Counted from the first letter of the stretch, positions 21,486 through 33,400 are shown. The stretch is 64,000 bases of DNA from Clavaria fumosa (GCA_951802425.1 OX637804.1:1116001-1180000), one strand, 5' to 3'. Translations and numbers: made by a program. Notes: a model not told the origin generated them from the letters alone.

Positions 21486-23465
21486 CCTTGATTGGATTGA
21501 ATCAGGGATACCATAATAAATAGGATATCCTTGACAGGTTTGAATCCAAGCCAGCAAATTACATAGGATATCCTTGACTGGTTTAAATCCAAGCCACCAA
21601 TTTAAATAGGTTATCCTTGACTGGTTTCAATCCAAGGTACCAAATTAAATAGGATATCATATCCTTGACTGGATTGAATCCAAGCCACCAAATGAAATAG
21701 GATATCCATCAATCAATCACATCCAGGCTACCAAATTAAATAGGATATCCTTGATTGGATTGAATCCAGGCAGATATATTAAATAGGATATCCTTGACTG
21801 GTGTGAATCCAAGCCACCAAATTTAATAGGATATCCTTGACAGGTTTGAATCCAAGCCACCACATTAAATAGGATATCCTTGACTGGTTTGAATTGAAGC
21901 CACCAAATTAAATAGGATATCCTTAACTAGTTTGAATCCAAGCCAACAAATTAAATAGGATATCCTTGACAGGTTTGAATCCAATCCACCAAATTAAATA
22001 GGATATCCTTGACTGGTTTGAATCCAAGCCAACAAATTAAATAGGATATCCTTGACTGGTTTGAATCCAGGCCAACAAATTAAATAGGATATCCTTGACT
22101 GGTTTGAATCCAAGCCAACAAATTAAATAGGATATCCTTGACTGGTTTGAATCCAGGCCAACAAATTAAATAGGATATCCTTGACTGGTTTGAATTGAAG
22201 CCACCAAATTAAATAGGATATCCTTAACTAGTTTGAATCCAAGCCAACAAATTAAATGGGATATCCTTGACTGGTTTGAATCCAATCCACCAAATTAAAT
22301 AGGATATCCTTAACTAGTTTGAATCCAAGCCACCAAATGAAATAGGATATCCATGACTGGTTTGAATTGAAGCCACCAAATTAAATAGGATATCCTTAAC
22401 TAGTTTGAATCCAAGCCAACAAATTAAATGGGATATCCTTGACTGGTTTGAATCCAATCCACCAAATTAAATAGGATATCCTTGACTGGTTTGAATCCAA
22501 GCCAACAAATTAAATAGGATATCCTTGACTGGTTTGAATCCAGGCCAACAAATTAAATAGGATATCCTTGACTGGTTTGAATGCAGGCCACCAAATTAAA
22601 TAGGATATCCTTGACTGGTTTGAATGCAGGCCACCAAATTAAATAGGATATCCTTGGCTGGATTGAATTGAAGCCACCAAATTAAATAGGATATCCTTAT
22701 CTAGTTTGAATCCAAGCCAACAAATTAAATAGGATATCCTTGACTGGTTTGAATTGAAGCCACCAAATTAAATAGGATATCCTTAACTAGTTTGAATCCA
22801 AGCCAACAAATTAAATGGGACATCCTTGACTGGTTTGAATCCAATCCACCAAATTAAATAGGATATCCTTGACTGGTTTGAATCCAAGCCAACAAATTAA
22901 ATAGGATATCCTTGACTGGTTTGAATGCAGGCCACCAAATTAAATAGGATATCCTTGGCTGGATTGAATTGAAGCCACCAAATTAAATAGGATATCCTTA
23001 TCTAGTTTGAATCCAAGCCAACAAATTAAATAGGATATCCTTGACTGGTTTGAATTGAAGCCACCAAATTAAATAGGATATCCTTAACTAGTTTGAATCC
23101 AAGCCAACAAATTAAATGGGATATCCTTGACTGGTTTGAATCCAGGCCACCAAATTAAATAGGATATCCTTGGCTGGTTTGAATTGAAGCCACCAAATTA
23201 AATAGGATATCCTTAACTAGTTTGAATCCAAGCCACCAAATGAAATAGGATATCCATGACTGGTTTGAATTGAAGCCACCAAATTAAATAGGATATCCTT
23301 AACTACTTTGAATCCAAGCCAACAAATTAAATGGGATATCCTTGACTGGTTTGAATCCAATCCACCAAATTAAATAGGATATCCTTGACTGGTGTGAATC
23401 CAGGCCACCAAATTAAATAGGATATCCTTGACTGGTTTGAATCAAGGCCACCACATTACATAGGA
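21340..23465 (+). repeat. KDZ left subterminal satellite, 43-bp unit
   Basis: About 49 tandem units, consensus aggatatccttgactggt then ttgaatccaagccaccaaattaaat, each with the perfect palindrome GGATATCC. Higher-order variants recur (for example ttgaattgaagccacc and cttaactagtttg alternate), which points to block duplications inside the array. Mirror image of the right array. Likely transposase-binding or structural DNA; this is inference. Confidence 0.9.
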
Positions 23466-23689
23466 TATTTTGCATCTCTGGCAACTGTCATGTGATTCAC
23501 TTTATGTACGTGGTTACTGTCCACAATATTTCCATGTACTTCATTGATAAGTAGCATATTTCAAGTCGCAGTTCCCACTTTGACTCTTTTTGCACCTATC
23601 ACTGCCTCTTTTCCTTGGTCTCTTCCTCTCCTTAGTGATTTATTCCTGTGCTTTGTTAATAGTTGTAATCACAATTATTTGAGATAGAC
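23466..23689. other. Spacer between satellite and gene A
   Basis: No feature recognised; probably the 3' flank of gene A. Confidence 0.4.
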
Positions 23690-26335
23690 TCACAGGCCTC
23701 GAGCCAATGGAATCAGTTTGAAAACAGCTGAAATTTCTCGTACCATTGTGGTCCAGTCGACCTTGTCGTCGTCTTTCAGCGTCAATCCCCACGTCTTCAT
23801 TCCTACCATAACCATCGCAATACCTGCGAGCCCTGCCCCACACCAGTCAGTCAGGATGAGCGCATCTGCATCGCGCAGAACTCCATGTGGCATTATTTGT
23901 TGCCACCAGTTGGCCATGTCGTCTGCAATCCCCGAAAAGTCTTGTGTGTCATCCCAGTTACGAGCTTGGCGTGCTTGACTCCAGTTCCTGAGTGATTCAG
24001 GAACTGCAACCTGTTGATTCTCCAATTTTAATGGAGTCCCTCCAAGGCTCCCCAAAGCTGTCTCAGCGGCAATCCATGCCTCACATAACGCATACCAATC
24101 ATTGCCAAGGCTTTGTACGTCATGGTGACCCAGACCCATATCCTGTGATGCCCGTTGGATCAAAGATGGAAGGCTGCTGAGCTTAAATGGTCGAGGCTTC
24201 AGAGTCCGCATAACACCCTGAGAGGTTTGCAATGCGTTGGCTTCCAGTCTAAATTTTCATTTAGACTTAAAAGAGACAGAACAAATAAATTCTTACGTTT
24301 TAACACTAGCAGACAAGTAAGCAGCAGCTTGGGTCATTGCATCCCACAGTGGAAGCTCAGCATTGAGACAATATCCTGGTGTATTTGGCGCAATAGAGTC
24401 AGGCTCAGTGAAAAGGATTTCGCTGAGTTGTTTGAGTCCGAGTCCTAGGCCGAGCAATATCCTTTCGATGAACCCAGGTGGTGCCACTGAGTTTGGCAAA
24501 GAGCCTCTCCAAGACGATGCCCTGATCCAATCAGAAAAGGCAACAGCACTGTCCGGATGTTCAAGGTCTGAAGAGAAAAATTCCTTCGGTAGCCATTCGT
24601 TGTCAAATGTCCAGCAGGCGAAGGTTGCTGGGATGAGACGGCTGGTGGTTCCTGGACGCTGCCACAGACTCAGATACTGACCCTCAAAAGACAAATAAAC
24701 ATACCGCATATTGGAGAAGCTTGAGTGCATGGACGTAGTCTTGTTGATTTGTTAGTTTCTTCAGGTATGCAAGACGGTTGACAGCTGTTGCTGGAGAGCC
24801 TGGGGCAGGCTCGAATCCAACTACTTTCTTGCCCTTGTCAACTGTCAGCGCTCTCTCAGACAGCGCGTCTGTCCCCTTTGCCTCCGGCTCTGCGTCCTTG
24901 TCAGCGGCGTCTGGACCATCATCTAACACTTCGTTTCCCACATCTGAATCCATACCCAACCTGATGAATGTCAAAGGCCTCAGGCCTTGCTGCTGTTTCG
25001 TGTACCAGTAAGAATACAAGGCAATTGCCTCAGTCTTGGGCATGTATGAAGGATCTTGAAGGCGGCTGTCTGGCGGAATGCCATCCTTTACAAATTCTTC
25101 AGGACTGGCAGCGATTCTTTTCCATGGAACAAGTGCAGTTTGCTTTTGAACCACTGAAAATGATATAAGTCATGATTCAGAAGTGAGAAAAAAATCTTAC
25201 AGTAGACAGCCTTCACAAATTCACGAATCACGTCCTTCAAAGAAGGAAGTGAGACGTCAAGTGGGAGTTTCCCAAGGAGGGGGTAGCCAGCATCGTCGTA
25301 GTTCAGCTTCCCCCAAGATCTGTCGTCTTCTTGATAATTATCTGGATGATAATTAATACCAGACAACTTAGTGAAATAAACTACTTACTATTTCCCAAAG
25401 ACACATTGTATCTGCACCAGCTGGGCCAAATTTTCCCAGTTTTCCAATCCGCACATGCCTTGGTGAATTTTTGCCCTTTGTTGCTCGTTTCGAACCTTAG
25501 ACATAGATTAGCATGGAGAGACAGCAGACAAAGCAAAAATTACTTTGAGCAAATCGCCTGACCCTCCTCATCCTCAAATGACGTGAGCATGAAGACATGT
25601 ACCCCCATCTTGCGGTACACATCGTCCATGAATTGTGTGACAACTTTATATAAGTCTTTCTCGGCCATCCTAAACAGGAATGAGAAGGGGAGAATGTCAC
25701 AGATATAAAATACTCACTCCCTCTGCAGATCGTGAGGCCATGCACCTGAATTCCAAGCGTGTGCTTGGTCCGTACATTGTTTCCTGTCCGCTTCGGAAAG
25801 GCCATTCAACACTTTCGTGAGTGCTGGCTGATATGCTGCAAATGGTGTCCGGCCCTCCTCGACCAACCTCGTTACTTCCTGCTGCACTTCCTCTTGATAA
25901 ACTCGTCCAACTACTCGTCTCAGGTTCCATTTACGCCCCCACACCGACCTCTCATTATTCTTATCTTCCCCCTCAACATCATCATCACTCCCATTGTTGC
26001 CATCACCTTGGCCATTTCCATCATCAGCATCATCTCGACTGCGAGACATTGGGTGACCCCCTGATACTCGTTTGGCTCTCGCATTTTTGAACCATGTTTG
26101 AACAGCCTACTGAGTTTTTAGTCCAAAAAAATGTAATTACTTGTCAATTTACCTTTGAGAGATCCAGAGGCAGCTCAGGCAGCCGTTTTCCCTTGGAAAC
26201 CCGTTGCTGATGAGCCTCCCGCAACTGCTGCACAGTAGTTCTGATGCGATCTGACCGCTCCTTACCCTTTGTGGCAAGCCACATTGGGAAGGCATTTTCT
26301 AGGATAGGAATATAGAGATCGATAGCCCAAGGCAT
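23690..26335 (-). CDS. KDZ cargo gene A: large protein with homeodomain-helix-like motif
   Basis: Multi-exon minus-strand gene with about seven exons and GT/AG introns of about 50 bp. The start at 26335 (MPWAIDLYIP) is a guess; a further 5' exon is possible. Early motif AVQTWFKNARAKR (just after the first intron, about 26080) resembles the recognition helix of homeodomains (WF.N.R.K). It is followed by an acidic Asp/Gly/Asn stretch, then VYQEEVQQEV and LSEADRKQCTDQAHAWNSG, a pattern I know from expanded uncharacterised Agaricomycete proteins. The last exons have WDDTQDFSGIADDMANWWQ and ILTDWCGAGLAG. The function is unknown. A DNA-binding helper of the transposon is plausible from the motif and location. 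One splice phase (about 25320-25400) did not resolve, so a frame error there cannot be excluded. Confidence 0.6.
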
Positions 26336-26375
26336 GCCTGACTTAGCTTTGAGGCAGGGAGGCAGGAGGCAGAGG

Positions 26376-26452
26376 TGGAAATATTTTAAACGAACGATCA
26401 CGTGACCGTTGGATCCCCGCGCGACACGGTCACATGGTCTGACCACGTTGCA
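26376..26452 (+). repeat. 77-bp inverted repeat, left arm (promoter side of gene A)
   Basis: tggaaatattttaaacgaac and the following bases match the reverse complement of 26755-26831 over 77 bp with two mismatches. It contains cacgtg-type palindromes (tcacgtga). Confidence 0.85.
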
Positions 26453-26608
26453 TAATCCAGTGCTCGTATTTAAATATTGAGGGAGAAATTAGAAATTTCA
26501 TCTTGGACAATCTACCCAAATTAAATCTGTGATCATTTTGTCTCACTAAAACTAAGCTTCAAAATGCCTGTGTAAGCCTGCAACTTCGTCGCAACTTTTG
26601 GGTCAGTG

Positions 26609-26782
26609 GTGGGAGGTCACAACATTTACAAACAACCCCGTGTTGGCAGGGATTGCCCCCATATCATGTGCAACGTAGTCAGACCATGTGACCGTGGGAG
26701 GTCACAACATTTACAAACAACCCCGTGTTTGGCAGGGATTGCCCCCATATCATGTGCAACGTAGTCAGACCATGTGACCGTG
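26609..26782 (+). repeat. Direct duplication of about 87 bp between the promoter arms
   Basis: gggaggtcacaacatttaca...catgtgaccgt at about 26609-26695 is repeated at 26696-26782 with one extra t. The second copy runs into the right arm of the 77-bp inverted repeat. Confidence 0.85.
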
Positions 26783-26831
26783 TCGTGCGGGGATCCAACG
26801 GTCACGTGATCGTTCGTTTAAAATATTTCCA
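26755..26831 (-). promoter_or_regulatory. 77-bp inverted repeat, right arm (plus-strand promoter side)
   Basis: Mirror of 26376-26452. On its right lies a pyrimidine-rich stretch (tctttctccttaaccact, tcttctttcctcg) typical of fungal transcription starts, ending cacag and a donor-like gtacgt at 26920-26925. A plus-strand 5' exon may start here and serve gene B, which would give A and B matched, mirror-image promoters. Inference. Confidence 0.45.
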
Positions 26832-26963
26832 ACTCCGACCGCTTCGACGCTCATCTCTTTCTCCTTAACCACTACTACCGTCTTCTTTCCTCGAACTCAT
26901 CAACTCTCTTGACTCACAGGTACGTATTTTATTTTATCTTTTATGTAGCCTTAGTAGACGGTG

Positions 26964-27013
26964 GCCTTAGTAGACAAATGACCGGATGCATACGGTCATT
27001 TGTCTACTAAGGC
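26964..27013. repeat. Perfect 21-bp hairpin
   Basis: gccttagtagacaaatgaccg (arm 1, 26964-26984), an 8-base loop, and its perfect complement at 26993-27013. A partial third copy of ccttagtagacgg lies just upstream. Confidence 0.85.
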
Positions 27014-27033
27014 TACCTTAGATACATAAACAT

Positions 27034-27500
27034 CTCTTTTGCAGTCTTTTGGTCTGGGGGTAGGGAGTGAGCGCCTCGGTGCGCTCACTCCCAAGACCCT
27101 CGGTGGTCTTTTTCGATCTGGGGGCAGGGGGTGAGCGCCTCGGTGCGCTCACTCCCAAGACCCTCGGTGGTCTTTTTCGATCTGGGGGCAGGGGGTGAGC
27201 GCCTCGGTGCGCTCACTCCCAAGACCCTCGGTGGTCTTTTTCGATCTGTGGGCAGGGAGTGAGCGCCTCGGTGCGCTCACTCCCAAGACCCTCGGTGGTC
27301 TTTTTCGATCTGTGGGCAGGGAGTGAGCGCCTCGGTGCGCTCACTCCCAAGACCCTCGGTGGTCTTTTTCAATGGTCTTTTTCGATCTGGGGGCAGGGGG
27401 TGAGCGCCTCGGTGCGCTCACTCCCAAGACCCTCGGTGGTCTTGATGATCTGGGGCAGGGCTGGGCGCCTCGGCGCATGCCACAGACCTTCGGCAGTCTT
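27034..27500 (+). repeat. 64-bp tandem repeat, about six to seven units
   Basis: The unit contains gtgagcgcctcggtgcgctc (itself a hairpin gagcgc/gcgctc), actcccaagaccctcggtgg and tctttttcgatctg. Spacing is exactly 64 bp between the first three units; the last units are degenerate. In one frame it could be read as protein (LPRPS.V type), but I see no sign that it is coding. Confidence 0.85.
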
Positions 27501-27628
27501 GAAGATCTAGGGCCGCAGGCACTTTGGTGCGTTTCCATTTCCCATTTTACTCATATTGACACTCTCTATCCTTCTGGCAAAGCGTGTCTTGACACATGGG
27601 TCTTCGCACCCGACACTTGTATTTGTTG

Positions 27629-27892
27629 GGAATGTGGGTGTTTCGTGCGTTTCCATTTACTGTTTTACTGACATTGACACTGACTATCCCTCCAGCACAA
27701 TCACGTCCTCGACACATCCCGACTCACCGGTCTTCACACCCGACACACGGGTCTTCGCACCTGACACTTGTCTGGAGCAGGGAATGTGGGTGTTTCGTGT
27801 GTTTCCATTTACTATTTTACTGACATTGACACTGACTATCCCTCCAGCACAATCACGTCTTCGACACATCCCGACTCACCGGTCTTCACACC
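27629..27892 (+). repeat. 112-bp direct repeat (two copies)
   Basis: 27629-27740 and 27781-27892 match except for a few bases (gtgtttcgtg(c/t)gtttcc, cacgtc(c/t)tcgac). A weaker third copy may precede them near 27530. Confidence 0.85.
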
Positions 27893-28170
27893 AAACATCC
27901 GCTGACAAGTCGTCCTTTTTTTGTCTTTTGCGCGCTGTAGCAGTAGTTATTCATGTCGTAGTAGGGGAGGGGTAGCGGGGATATTCAATGCTGGCCACAT
28001 TGAGTATCCTTTCTGCCCTGACCATATACTTTTTTCATGTGACTTGTAATAATTACTTGTAATTTGTCGAACTCTCATACCCGTTATAAGGTGAGATTCT
28101 GCTCCTACGTGTAAGTCACGTGACCACCGAGTGGCTGAGCGGCTAAGCACTTTGACCTCGAACCGTCACA
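27893..28170. promoter_or_regulatory. Upstream region of gene B
   Basis: No gene. It contains a TTATAA box (about 28084) and, directly before the start codon, cgagtggctgagcggctaag, which looks like the 5' half (box A, D arm) of a tRNA-Ser/Leu; I found no proper 3' half. Confidence 0.4.
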
Positions 28171-29824
28171 ATGCCAAGAACGAAACAATCGGCATCCAGG
28201 TCAACTGGTGCTCCATGTGTGAGAGTGACCCTTCACCCGTCTGCCATCAAACAAAATGCGCAGCCTATCGCTCAACCGATTGGAATTAGGGTGAGTCCTC
28301 GACTCTTCTGTCGATTTGATCGAGCTGATCAAGGGACACAGACAGGTGACAGAGCCCCAAATGATGAAGTCAGACTACTTAACTCCATCTAATATAGTAC
28401 TGACCTTTTGCAGTGGTGCTGCAGCTGCGGCGATGGTGGAAATCTCTTGGACTGCGATTTTTGTGAGCGAGCCGTGTGCAGCAAATGCCTCGATCTTTCT
28501 GGAGGCTCCAAGCTCATCAAAGAGCCCGACGTCAATTTTTTTTGCATGGGCTGTCATTTAGGCTCAGAGAATCGAGCTGAGCCCTTCTATGTAAGTACTG
28601 ATCTTTATCAACACAAATTTATTGACATAGAATGTTGAATTACAGCCTCTCTACCGCAACGGCGAGCCCATCAAAAGTGTCATTGGGCATATCAAGCCCA
28701 CGACACTAAGGGGCAATTACGCACGGCAAAACACGAACTCGTTGGCCATCGTCAACATTCGACTGTGCACGATCCCAACCCAAGGCGATCCATACATTTC
28801 CGTCGCCAACACCTTGGCTGGCTGGTTCGCCAGCATATCTGAAAGAAGGATGTTATTTACCAAAGAGGTAGTCTTGGATATTGATGCGGCGAATCCAAGA
28901 TCATTGGCCAAGCATCAGAGAGTTCTCAAGGATATCATCAAAAGCTTTCAACAGTGAGTCCGTTTTATTACGATTGAACGCAGCTGATTGCTCCAAACAG
29001 ATTTGGAGTCCGGAGGCTCGTCGTATTCCTGTTTACCCACGCCAATCCCAAGAATGGTGACCTCCATTGTGCTAATAACTCAGGAATCCAAGTTGAAAGC
29101 GTAAGCTCATCCATACCATCAAATGGTCGCTTACTGATGTAGTCTACCTTTTCAAAAGTTTCTGGCTCAAATTTTTGGGCAAGATCTCCTTCAGTTTGCA
29201 CAGGAAGTACATTCACTTCTTGTCCTCGAGGTTTGTGGCGGAGTTTGGGAGAACGCGGCGTCGTGCAAAGCAGTGACGGATTTTGCTCAAAGGTATGTCT
29301 TGGCCCCACCCCTGCTTCCAATGCTGATGATGCCCAGTGCATATTTCAATCACGTCATTGGCTTTGGCCAAGCCAATTTCTTTCCCCATCTAGCTATTCC
29401 ATTCCTCACAAAACTTATCATCAAAAATTTCATCGAATGTTTCTCGATCCTCCGAATTCTGCCAGATCTTCTCAAGGAGGAGGAGGGTCTTGGTGCCCAC
29501 ACCTCCATCCTTCTTTTGTCTCACAGATTCGCCTTGGAATACATATGGGTTCACCACCAACTCCGCCCATTCGGTGATGCCGTCGCCCTCCAGTGCCCGA
29601 AGTGTTACGCAATTCGGACCCTCACATTCAAGCTACTGGACAGCAAATCGGGCAGTTACCAGGCAAGCTGTCCTTGTGGTTGGGCCGACAAGAAACCCTC
29701 TGGCTTGGGTGACGCAACCTTGCCAAAGGGCCCGACGGGATGGGCCACTCGCCTGTTGTACGGAACTCCGGCCATTGTGGATGGTATATGGAAGTTGCCA
29801 CGTTTGATGTATAATATTGTCTGA
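28171..29824 (+). CDS. KDZ cargo gene B: H3-tail-like N-terminus, ADD/PHD-like finger, possible caspase-like region
   Basis: Six exons: 28171-28290, 28414-28590, 28646-28953, 29001-29100, about 29159-29294, about 29338-29824; about 440 residues, and all joins keep the frame. Residues 1-15 (MPRTKQSASRSTGAP) mimic the histone H3 tail (A-R-T-K-Q-T-A-R-K-S-T-G-G); H3 K4 is kept and K9 is Arg. Exon 2 encodes a C8 zinc finger (WCCSCGDGGNLLDCDFCERA then C..C) close to the ADD finger of ATRX, a domain known to bind H3 tails. Next come two hydrophobic strand-like segments, each ending in a candidate catalytic residue: RRLVVFLFTHANPKNGDLH (His) and LLVLEVCGGVW (Cys), a layout like clan CD (caspase/CHAT) peptidases. 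A C-terminal zinc-ribbon-like pair (CPKC, CPCGW) follows. Family unknown to me; the peptidase reading is tentative. Divergent from gene A, upstream of the transposase. Confidence 0.7.
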
Positions 29825-30426
29825 GCCATGTACAAGTTTGTCTTGTTTGCCTCCATGCTACCCATGTCTACCTACGAAATTCCAATGCTACCCGTGTCTA
29901 CCTACGCAATTCCAAGATCACCTTCAGTGAAAACAAGATAGGCCATCGCTTCGCTCTGGCAGTTTTCTATTTATCCAGCAGTTTTCTAATAATCTGAAGT
30001 CCTGTATTATATACATTACATTAGTAGTGCTATGTTCACCACTACGTAGGCAGATTAGGAGGTCACATCGTCTTTGGGGAAGGAGGACACAGGCATGCTC
30101 TATGTAAAAAACGCAGCGTCTCATGTTACGAAAGACACACTACATCACGAAATGGACTACAACATGGCATTAGGCAACAACCGAACGACCTCCGAACAGT
30201 ACGGGACGTTGAACACATGAAACGGCAGACAATATGGAACAGGATGAAAACAGCCTGCGCCGCACCTACCTCACACACGAACTCCGACTTGCACAGTCAG
30301 CACCAAGGATGACACGCAGGAGTACACAAACACAAACATGAACACACAAAATCATGTGACTGATCACATGTTGAGATGTTGAGAGCACATCATGTGACAC
30401 TGACAGTATTCTGAACGTCACTCAAG
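29825..30426. other. Spacer between gene B and transposase
   Basis: About 600 bp with no gene. It has a 30-bp direct duplication (about 29857-29916: atgctaccc(a/g)tgtctaccta) and A-rich sequence, probably the 3' end of B and the promoter of the transposase. Confidence 0.5.
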
Positions 30427-33400
30427 ATGCGGTCAGTCATTGGGAAAGAAGGACGAGCAGTAGAGAGAACATACACAATAAAAAAGCTCTCAAGGGGGAG
30501 GAAGGTCAGGAAAAAAGATCAGCAGATCACTCATAACACTAGAGCAGGTTCTCAATCCCCATCTCAACCTAAAAAACGAGCAAGGGAGCCCAGCCATCTG
30601 TATGAAAATTTGGATTTTGGGAAGGACGACATACTGCCTGGACAGGAAAGTTCAGATTCAAATTCAAAAAGGCCAAGAAAGGGGAAGGTAGTTGAATTAA
30701 TTCTGACCAATTTTGATTTACATTGACATTCTGCAGACACAAAATGATTTCCTTCAAGAATGGAAGGACAATGCATGCAATCTGCATCTCTCTGAATTAA
30801 TGGAGTTTGAAGCTCCTCCTGAAAACCAGAACTGCATGCTCTGTCACAAACCCTTGGCTTTATACCGGTGTTTTGACTGTTTGTACAGCACCCAACTCGT
30901 CTGCCTTGATTGCTGTCTTCTGCAACATCAACGCCATCCATTCCATCAAATCAAAAAATGGACAGGAACATTTTTTGACAGGAGCGACCTTGGAGATATG
31001 GGGCTTTCCATCAATCTTGGCCATGGCGGCAATTTGTGCCCTGGATACCATGCTGAACTTCCTCACACTGTGATTGATGAACGAAGAATCTGGGATGGGG
31101 ATGAGTCTGATGATGATGAGTCTCTGGAAGAACTGCTGCCAGGGGTGGACAGCTTTCAACAGACTCATGGAATAACATTCATAACCAGCTCTGGTGTTTT
31201 CAAGCGTCCAGTGAAATGGTGCATCTGTCCAAATGCACCATCTAATCATCTCCAGCTGCTTCGGATGCGCTTTTTCCCTGCCAGTCTTCAGAGGCCCTCA
31301 ACTGCATTCACATTTGATGTCCTCAAGTTGTTTCATATCGATGTCATGGAGTGCAAAACTGCTGCACGAAGCTTCTACTCAAAGCTGCAGAGAATGACTA
31401 ATAGTGGATTTCCCTCTTCGATCCCAGTAAGTAGCAAAACCTCCTGATTAGATACAACATCCTAACCCCAAAGGTTTTCAGGATCGTTACCGTGAACTCA
31501 TGAGGGTCTCAAGACACTGGAGGCATCTGGAAATGCTTAAGAGGGCAGGATTTGCACATCATCCTGAGCAAGAGCAGACACCTGGTGACCTTGCACTTTT
31601 TTGCCCTACCTGCCCTCAACCTGGAATAAATGTGGCAGTTGAAGAGGTGAAAGAATCCATGAATCCGTAAGTTCATTAAATTTTTTTCCAAATGCAGAAA
31701 TTGATTAAAAATTACAGTAGCATTTATCACCGATCTATCGTAGCTGATGGAAATTTTAAACTGGAGCATGTGAAGTCGAAATGGTCTGAGGGTGATGTCT
31801 CCTTAAGTGATGGAAGAGGTTTTATGGTCCAGGATAAACCCTACCAAGCTCACATTGCTGCATCTGTCGAAGTAAAACAGGTGACCCTTCAAGTTGGACA
31901 CCATTCAGGATATTTGTTGACAACATTCTATAGAAACCAAGATGTCACAATCATCGAGCAATTACCCAGGTGAACGGTCACAGTGGACGAAAACGAGATC
32001 ACCTACGAGCAACTGGAGGCGGAGTATGTGCTTGTGCACGTCATGGATGCTTTTATCCACACAGCTTCGTTGATTTTCAGAAGGGAGAGAGGTAAGACTT
32101 ATAATCTTCAAGGTGTCTGGGCTAAGTTTTGTTTTTTCAGGCAGGCAAACATTGATTATTCACTTTGCCAAGCCCTTCAGAGAGTAAATGTCATCAAGAA
32201 GGTGCTTTTTGTCTATGACATAGGATGTGAATGGGGAAGACACTTTTGGGACCGAGTTGAAGCAAGCAAATACCTGCATCTCGATGATGGCCTGAAGATT
32301 ATCACAACAGTAGGGAAATTTCACTTGGGAGCACATATCAAGGAGTGCTTTGCACTTTTCTCCTTGAACTTTGTTCAAGGTGTGGGGCAATTGGATGGCG
32401 AGATTTTGGAAAGTCTCTGGTCAACCCTTGGCAAAGCAGCCAGCCATACCAGAGGAATGTCTCAAGCTCATCGACAGGAGGTTCTCGACAACCACATGAA
32501 TGATTCTAACTGGAAGAAGATGATCAAAGCATGTAAGTATGTGTTCTTATGGTCATAGATATTTTTTTGATGTGTTTAAAACAAAGCACATTCAATCCTT
32601 ACGAAGTGGAAGAATGCGCAACAGCAACAGGCAGAAACTAAATCAGCTCTGGATGAATTGACAGCTAGAATCAGCCATACATGGGTATCAGAGTGGAGGC
32701 AATTGGAGGAAAGAGCAATGACTGAGCGAGGAGATTTGCTCAGAATATATGATGTTGCAAAAACAAATGGTCGGCCATTTCTTACCCCTTTTTGCTTTTG
32801 ATTGAAGTGCTTTGAAGCCCCTAGCTGTGCAGAAATTGAACTAGAGCTATCACAGAAGGAACGGAACGCAGGTGATTTATCTGGTGGTGCCAGTCTTCTA
32901 GCTTTAGGCATACAGTTGGAAAATGAACAGTAAGTTCTCATTATGACGTGTATTTCTTTGCGATTTACATTCACATACCACTAGAGCATCATTAGCAGCA
33001 TATACAAAGACACTGAGAAAACCTTCAACATCCCAGCGAAGAGAGCTTGAGGAGAAAAGAAGGCGCCTTCAAATCAGGATTACAAAATATGAGAAATGCT
33101 GGTCTGACTCGACTCTCTTCATGGGCAAGGCTATTGACTTGGGAGAAAACCATCTATTGTACCAGGAGAATGAAAGCGAGATCGAGGACAATGATCTGGG
33201 CACAGCTGATGAGTGGGAGGATGACAGCAATGGGCTTCACCCCGAGGCGATGACTATATTCCTTCCATCAAACATGGGTGGCGAGAATCACATGGAAAGT
33301 GGTTTGGAAGACATGGCTGCATGTGAAGCAAAACTCCGGGTTGGACAAATGAATGATGCCCTTGAAAAACTTAGGATTGCCTTGGGGGAGAAGTCTCTTA

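Noticed and set aside
21340..23465. CRISPR-like array
   Set aside because: Units are contiguous 43-bp repeats without spacers, inside a transposon of a eukaryote; it is a satellite.
27259..27671. Short open frames in the 64-bp repeat
   Set aside because: They only exist because the repeat unit lacks stops in that frame; no protein-like signal.
23690..29824. TET/JBP dioxygenase gene expected from known KDZ associations
   Set aside because: No HxD...H dioxygenase motif was seen in the translated exons of gene A or B.
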